Assembly: GCF_022201045.2 (NCBI RefSeq)
Contig: NC_068556.1
Coordinates: 5,248,001 to 5,312,000 of the forward strand
Direction: 5' to 3'
Length of the DNA stretch: 64,000 bases
DNA from: Citrus sinensis
Taxonomy: Eukaryota > Streptophyta > Magnoliopsida > Sapindales > Rutaceae
Shown here piece after piece: positions 59,701 to 64,000 of the stretch. Within the stretch, counting starts at the first letter, position 1; each line of letters begins with the position of its first letter. Under the pieces are notes generated by a model that searched no databases, had not been told where the DNA came from, and saw only the letters and a program-made list of their open reading frames with translations. Position numbers and translations under genes: made by a program.

Positions 59701-62394
59701 TCCAGTGTGATATGAATGAAAAGCTTCAGCAAACTTTCCTGGAGATATATATCGGTATGGAAGGTAAGGGTTGGACCAGTATTGCTCTTGGTCCTTCTTT
59801 GACGTAACCTGTATTCAGAATTTTTTTAGCAAACTTTTTTTTTAAAAAAAAAAGAGGAGTATGATGCATATGAATTTACATACAATCCTTGACCACTTAC
59901 TTCCTGCAAGAAGTCTGCCACATTCTTTCTCTTTGGACAACTAAATCCCATAGATGCAAAGAAATCAAGAACAGAAACTCGGGGTCCCTGGTATACAATC
60001 TGGCCTTCAGACAAAAGTATAACATCATCAAATAACTCATAAGCCTCAGGAGCAGGTTGAAGCAGAGAAATGACAGTGGTCCCATCAAGTGCACGGGTAG
60101 AATGCTTAAGATATTTGATGATTTGATAAGTAGTTGAACTATCAAGGCCATTTGATATTTCATCCATGAATAGTACTCTGGCTGGACCAACTAATAATTC
60201 ACCTGAAATCAAATAATTGCTAAATCAAATCAGCACGAATAAAAGCCAAAAGAATTTTACTATCAGTAGAAGGTAATATACATTGCTTGCACCTGTTGTC
60301 AGCCGCTTCTTCTGGCCTCCAGAGATACCTTTAAGCATCTCATCTCCTACCAATGTGTCAGCACAAGTGTCCAAACCTAGAATCTTTGTCAGACAAACAT
60401 TAGTGCTTCAGAAGTTTAACAATTTATGTTCATTTAACCATTTATGTTCATCAACCCCTTATAAGCGAGAGCATCACCCTACAGTTCAAGGTACCTATTT
60501 AACTTTAAATCAAATTCCATTGGCTAACAACATGCTATTCAACATGTTTGATGGGCCAATCCTCAGTAGTCATTCTTCAAGGGTGTTAGTTACTATTTAG
60601 GGATGTTTAAGGCCACAGTCACAAAAGGAGTGCCAAATGTATCCAAGAGCAATCAACATATAGAGAGTACCTTCATGATGTACTCCACCACAAGACTAGT
60701 CTTCTGACCCCCCAGTGCAAATGACTGAAAGCAAAAAGTGTAACATTGAGAAACTCTCAACAGAAATATATATTTTCAGAAAAAGAATTAGTCGTCCTAC
60801 AATTACCTTCATAAATATATCAAGATCTTCATCAGGTTTTATCCCAGCTATTTTTTCTCTTCTTGCAAGTTCCGTAATCATATCTTTTGCCAGAATTCAT
60901 AGTCAGCAACTAGGAGAGCATTGCTCTTACAGATACAAATTACTTTCTGGGGCTTACCATATTTGGATCCAACACCTTGACACCGTCCTGCAAAATCCAG
61001 AGTTTCCCGTACTGTCATCTCTGCCACTTGCCAATCCTGTTGACTGACATAAGCGGACGTCCTTGGAGGAACAAACTCTTTAAACCCGTGTCCATTGTAT
61101 GTAATTTTCCCTGACACCTTTTAAAAAATCAAAGTGCAAATATATTACAAGCAATGAACAATCAGACAAGGAAATGTTGGCAACCAGGTGTCATATTTTA
61201 AAACATGTTTAGCATCATTCAAGAAAAGCAAAATCTTAGTACCTGTAAATGATGTCCGAGGCGCCCAGCAAGAGCTAGCAATAGTGTAGTCTTTCCTGAG
61301 CTCGGAGGACCCAGCAACAGGGTCAATCTACAAATAATAATTGTACCTTATAAAACAGATACAAACGTGGCCAATAGTTTTACGGACTTGATCATGTCTG
61401 AAATTACCTCGAAGGTCTAATAATCCCACTTAAGTCATCCAAAATTGTCAATTTGCTCCTGTTTCCCCGATATATCCGCAATTGCCTCAAAAGAGCCTGA
61501 ACAACAGTCAAACGGGTAAATTAAAAATAAAAATAAAAATAAAAATAAAAATCGATTTATAGCAACAAAACAAAATAGTTAATTGTGATTAATTTACCTC
61601 AGTCATGTTAAAAATAAAATTGGGAATAGTTGGTAGCGCTCTACTTCCAAGGTGAACAAAAGATTCAACTGTCAGATTCTGAAATCGAACCTCAATCTTT
61701 GGAAGCTCCAAATCAACTCTGTAATATTCTTTCTTCTTCAGTCAGTTCTCATCGACCAAACAAAGTCTCAATTCGATTATTTAGAGCTAAAAATTTCCAA
61801 ATGTAACTCATCGAGGAAGTGAAGCTGGTGCACAACTAAAAATAAAAATTAACATGCATTCCACTTGCCAAAAAAAAAAAAAAAAAAAAGTACTTTGATT
61901 CCACAACTATTTTATTTGTTAAAATGGAAAATAAGTAGTTTAAAAACAGTGTTCGTTGAAATAAGTTATAAGATTTTATAAGTGTAAATTGAAAAACAAA
62001 AAAGAAAAAAAAAAGTCAAATTCTTAATGTCGAAAACACAAATTCAGCTTCTCGTTTTTCAAAAGCTCAACGCACTATCAATAAACAAAAAAAAAAAAAA
62101 AAATGAAACGATTCATTACGCTTCGCATCTCTTTCTCATGCGATCAAAGAAGCGCTCCGGATCATCTTCAACAGCATTCACCAACCGGTCCAACACAAGC
62201 CTCTGTTCCTGAACCGCCAGCTCACTCACATCGACCTCCTTAACGTCACCGACCACGTTCTTGAAAATGCCACGGCGAGCTCGAGCGTAAGTCGGCAGCC
62301 GCTCAAGCGCCGCCCACCTTAACGCCTCCTCGTCCTCTACCTCGTCCCTAAACGACGACGTTCTAGAAAACACATTCTCCGCCGAGTTCCACAT
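53725..62394 (-). CDS. ABCG32: Full-size PDR-type ABC transporter, ABCG32/PEC1-like
   Basis: Twenty-four exons on the minus strand: 62394-62120, 61718-61598, 61496-61408, 61327-61243, 61117-60958, 60883-60807, 60724-60671, 60383-60293, 60202-59901, 59808-59527, 59389-59073, 58990-58830, 58742-58639, 57504-57348, 57242-57120, 57018-56927, 56850-56518, 56400-56110, 55849-55766, 55647-55514, 55410-55183, 54829-54658, 54560-54306 and 53997-53725. The joined frame is open for 1,419 residues, almost exactly the length of Arabidopsis ABCG32. NBD1 has Walker [10 protein letters not shown] (near 170), signature [15 protein letters not shown] and Walker [18 protein letters not shown]2 has [12 protein letters not shown] (near 865), [16 protein letters not shown] and [16 protein letters not shown]. 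Each is followed by a six-span membrane domain. The start [11 protein letters not shown] and the end [10 protein letters not shown] fit ABCG32, which exports cutin precursors across the epidermal plasma membrane. Confidence 0.95.
56431..56519. repeat. 45-bp tandem duplication spanning a transporter splice donor
   Basis: The block gccaagatacataaaataga recurs at 56431 and 56476, both followed by gatgtatttaatattacc. On the minus strand this doubles the donor GTAATATT of exon 17. Confidence 0.9.
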
Positions 62395-63529
62395 CCGATC
62401 TAATTAATTATCACAAAACAAAGCCACAGAGAAAAGAGAGAGAGAGAGAGAGAAAGAAGCTGTAATGATGTTATTTAAAAGTAAGATCACATGTAATGTG
62501 AGCTACTAGTGCTGCTACTGCTGCTGCCAGTGCAATATCTACTTGTATTCAAGCATGGTAGTTGGGCTCTTCATTAATGGTGCCTCATTTTTTCTCTCTC
62601 TCTCTCTCTCTACAAGTCTTTGGTTGTTTATCAAATTAATTTACATATATTTCTTTCTAATTCTTTATGGAAAAAAGTATGTCTTAGCTTTCTTTCATTT
62701 CCTGTTACCCGCAGTTTGTTTCTCTTTTTCTCTCGATGAAATTTCTCTATTTCTTGTTTCCGTAAAAGTTTGTCGTTGTTATGATACTTTGCGGAGAAGC
62801 CTCATTAATGGCCGCGGGAAAGACAAAATCTGGAGGGTTTTCAATCATACACGCGCTGGACATAGAGGCGATGACACACGCCACTATTATTTGACACGTT
62901 AGGGTGATCTACACGTGTTAGGAAGCATAAGGGTCGTAGCGAGTGGGAGTAGGGTTTGTATGGAGTTTTTTTTTTTTTGGTTTTTTGAGTAGTGGGAGGA
63001 TTTGAATTAAACGGTTGGGAAAATTACCAAAACCAAAACGAGGTGGATTTATATTTTGGTGTTTTTTTTTCTGTTTTATTATTAAATTACGGCAGGGTGA
63101 TTGGGACTTAGAAAACGGCGGATGATGACTGATGCGTGGTGAGAAGAGAAGAGTCATGGACTCTTAATTTATGTTTCTCTTACTTTATGTTTTGGTTCGA
63201 GAAAATATAAGGGAAATTTATAAAAATAGTCATAAATATTTTGTTATTTTTACAATTAATTCTTTTAATTTTTTTCTATCAACATTAGTCAAACACAAGT
63301 CTTTCTCCCTAAATTACCCTTTTTTATTAACTAAAAGTAACAATCTTTCTCCCATATCGTCAAACCAAACGCAGCTTAATCATCAACCAACGTCGACGGC
63401 AAAAGACAACAGTAAAGGTAAAATCCGATCATAATTTATCCGAATCCAACACTAATCGGTATCACTTAGTGGTATGAGTTATTTTCTGAACTTGTTGAAC
63501 TGAGTCGTGGGTGAATCTGGCGACAGGGT
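62395..63529. other. Transporter 5' UTR/promoter and intergenic DNA
   Basis: Directly upstream of the transporter ATG are GA/CT-rich runs (62437-62455 and 62595-62614), common in plant leaders and core promoters. Further out the DNA is AT-rich and without a supported gene. Confidence 0.5.
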
Positions 63530-63683
63530 GCCTGTCGCACCAAGAGTTAGTGCGATAGGCACATGTCGCACCAAGAGTTAGTGCGATAGGCACCTGTCGC
63601 ACCAAGAGTTAGTGCGATAGGCACCTGTCGCACCAAGCTTCGGGCGGCAGGCACCTGTCGCACCAAGCTTCGGGCGACAGGCA
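63530..63683. repeat. 31-bp hairpin-forming tandem array
   Basis: The core cctgtcgcaccaag recurs with gtcgcac starting at 63534, 63565, 63596, 63627 and 63657 (period 31, last step 30). Each junction is a near-perfect palindrome, for example GTGCGATAGG-CA-CCTGTCGCAC. The first units end in agttagtgcgatagg and the last two in cttcgggcg(g/a)cagg. Units are directly adjacent without spacers. The array ends about 16 bases before the transposase-like ORF. Confidence 0.92.
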
Positions 63684-63698
63684 TTAGAGGATGGCCGT

Positions 63699-64000
63699 AT
63701 GGAGTATGTGAATGGTAAAAATCGAGCTTTTTTGGTTGGGAAAAATTGTCTGTTTGATCAGTTATTGGCAAGAGTATACGAAGTGTTACAAATAAACCCT
63801 AATGAATATAGTATTACAATGAAAATCACTTTGAGGTCTAGTAACACATTATATCGTATATGTGCACTGCCCATGGATATATTTGATGATGAAATGGTGA
63901 GGGTTGTGTTGCATATGGCATCCGACGTAGCCAATTTTGGATGCATTCCTATATTCGTGACCACATCACCTCGAGTTTCGAGCGAAGGTATTGAGCCACA
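63699..64000 (+). CDS. N-terminal part of a probable MuDR-like (MULE) transposase, runs off window
   Basis: An open frame from the ATG at 63699 to the window end, 100 codons and continuing. Its pattern, with MEYVNGKNRAFLVGKNC, LLARVYEVLQINPNEYSITM and DDEMVRVVLHMASD, fits the N-terminal PB1-like/MuDR domain found before the catalytic part of plant Mutator-like transposases. There, a [YV]-x-G-G/K-x(2-4) start is followed by a helix with RVY and a 'dDeEV' strand. The DDE catalytic region would lie beyond the window, so it cannot be seen whether the gene is intact. A domesticated MULE-derived gene is possible. Confidence 0.6.
   Translation, partial: MEYVNGKNRAFLVGKNCLFDQLLARVYEVLQINPNEYSITMKITLRSSNTLYRICALPMDIFDDEMVRVVLHMASDVANFGCIPIFVTTSPRVSSEGIEP

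Noticed and set aside
63530..63683. CRISPR-like array
   Set aside because: Units are directly adjacent with no unique spacers, no cas genes occur, and the context is a eukaryotic nuclear genome.

Overview
This is nuclear DNA from a flowering plant. Genes are split by introns of typical plant size, intergenic DNA is AT-rich, and the products are plant-specific: a chloroplast editing PPR protein, a LEUNIG corepressor, a gibberellin 3-oxidase, a full-size PDR transporter and a plastid BASS carrier. The Tat/Retand-type Ty3/gypsy retrotransposon is also typical of plants. The proteins look like those of a woody rosid eudicot (Citrus or a relative would fit), but species cannot be fixed from the sequence alone.

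Layout. Bases 1-2065 are the 3' part of a CRR21-like PPR gene (+). Bases 3593-14609 are a complete LTR retrotransposon on the minus strand, 11,017 bp long. It has two 852-bp LTRs, a 5-bp target duplication (acaag), a tRNA-Asp-like primer site and a polypurine tract. Its gag-pol frame is broken only by three in-frame stop codons. It also carries a separate plus-strand (antisense) gene that seems to contain an 87-bp intron. The two genes converge on an array of 122-bp repeats. After a gene-poor stretch comes a receptor-like pseudokinase gene (17956-20627, -).

Bases 20.7-30.7 kb hold no intact gene. They contain a decayed RPA/DUF223-like gene fragment and a 1.4-kb fold-back DNA transposon flanked by TTA. 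Then follow a BASS2-type plastid carrier gene (30755-35320, +, 13 exons), a 731-bp hAT-type MITE with a perfect 8-bp target duplication, a LEUNIG-like gene (38520-46069, +, 18 exons), a gibberellin 3-oxidase gene (46597-50832, -, two exons) and an ABCG32/PEC1-type transporter gene (53725-62394, -, 24 exons). The window closes with a 31-bp hairpin-forming repeat array and the start of a probable MuDR-like transposase gene that runs off the end.

The host genes do not form one pathway. They cover plastid RNA editing, plastid pyruvate import, transcriptional corepression, gibberellin activation and cuticle precursor export. As far as I recall, the receptor kinase, BASS2 and ABCG32 counterparts lie close together on Arabidopsis chromosome 2 (At2g26730, At2g26900, At2g26910), which suggests conserved microsynteny. 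Exon models were built by hand from splice signals, frame and family resemblance. The joined coding lengths (BASS2 420, LEUNIG-like 835, GA3ox 355, kinase 654, ABCG32 1419 residues) stay in frame throughout.
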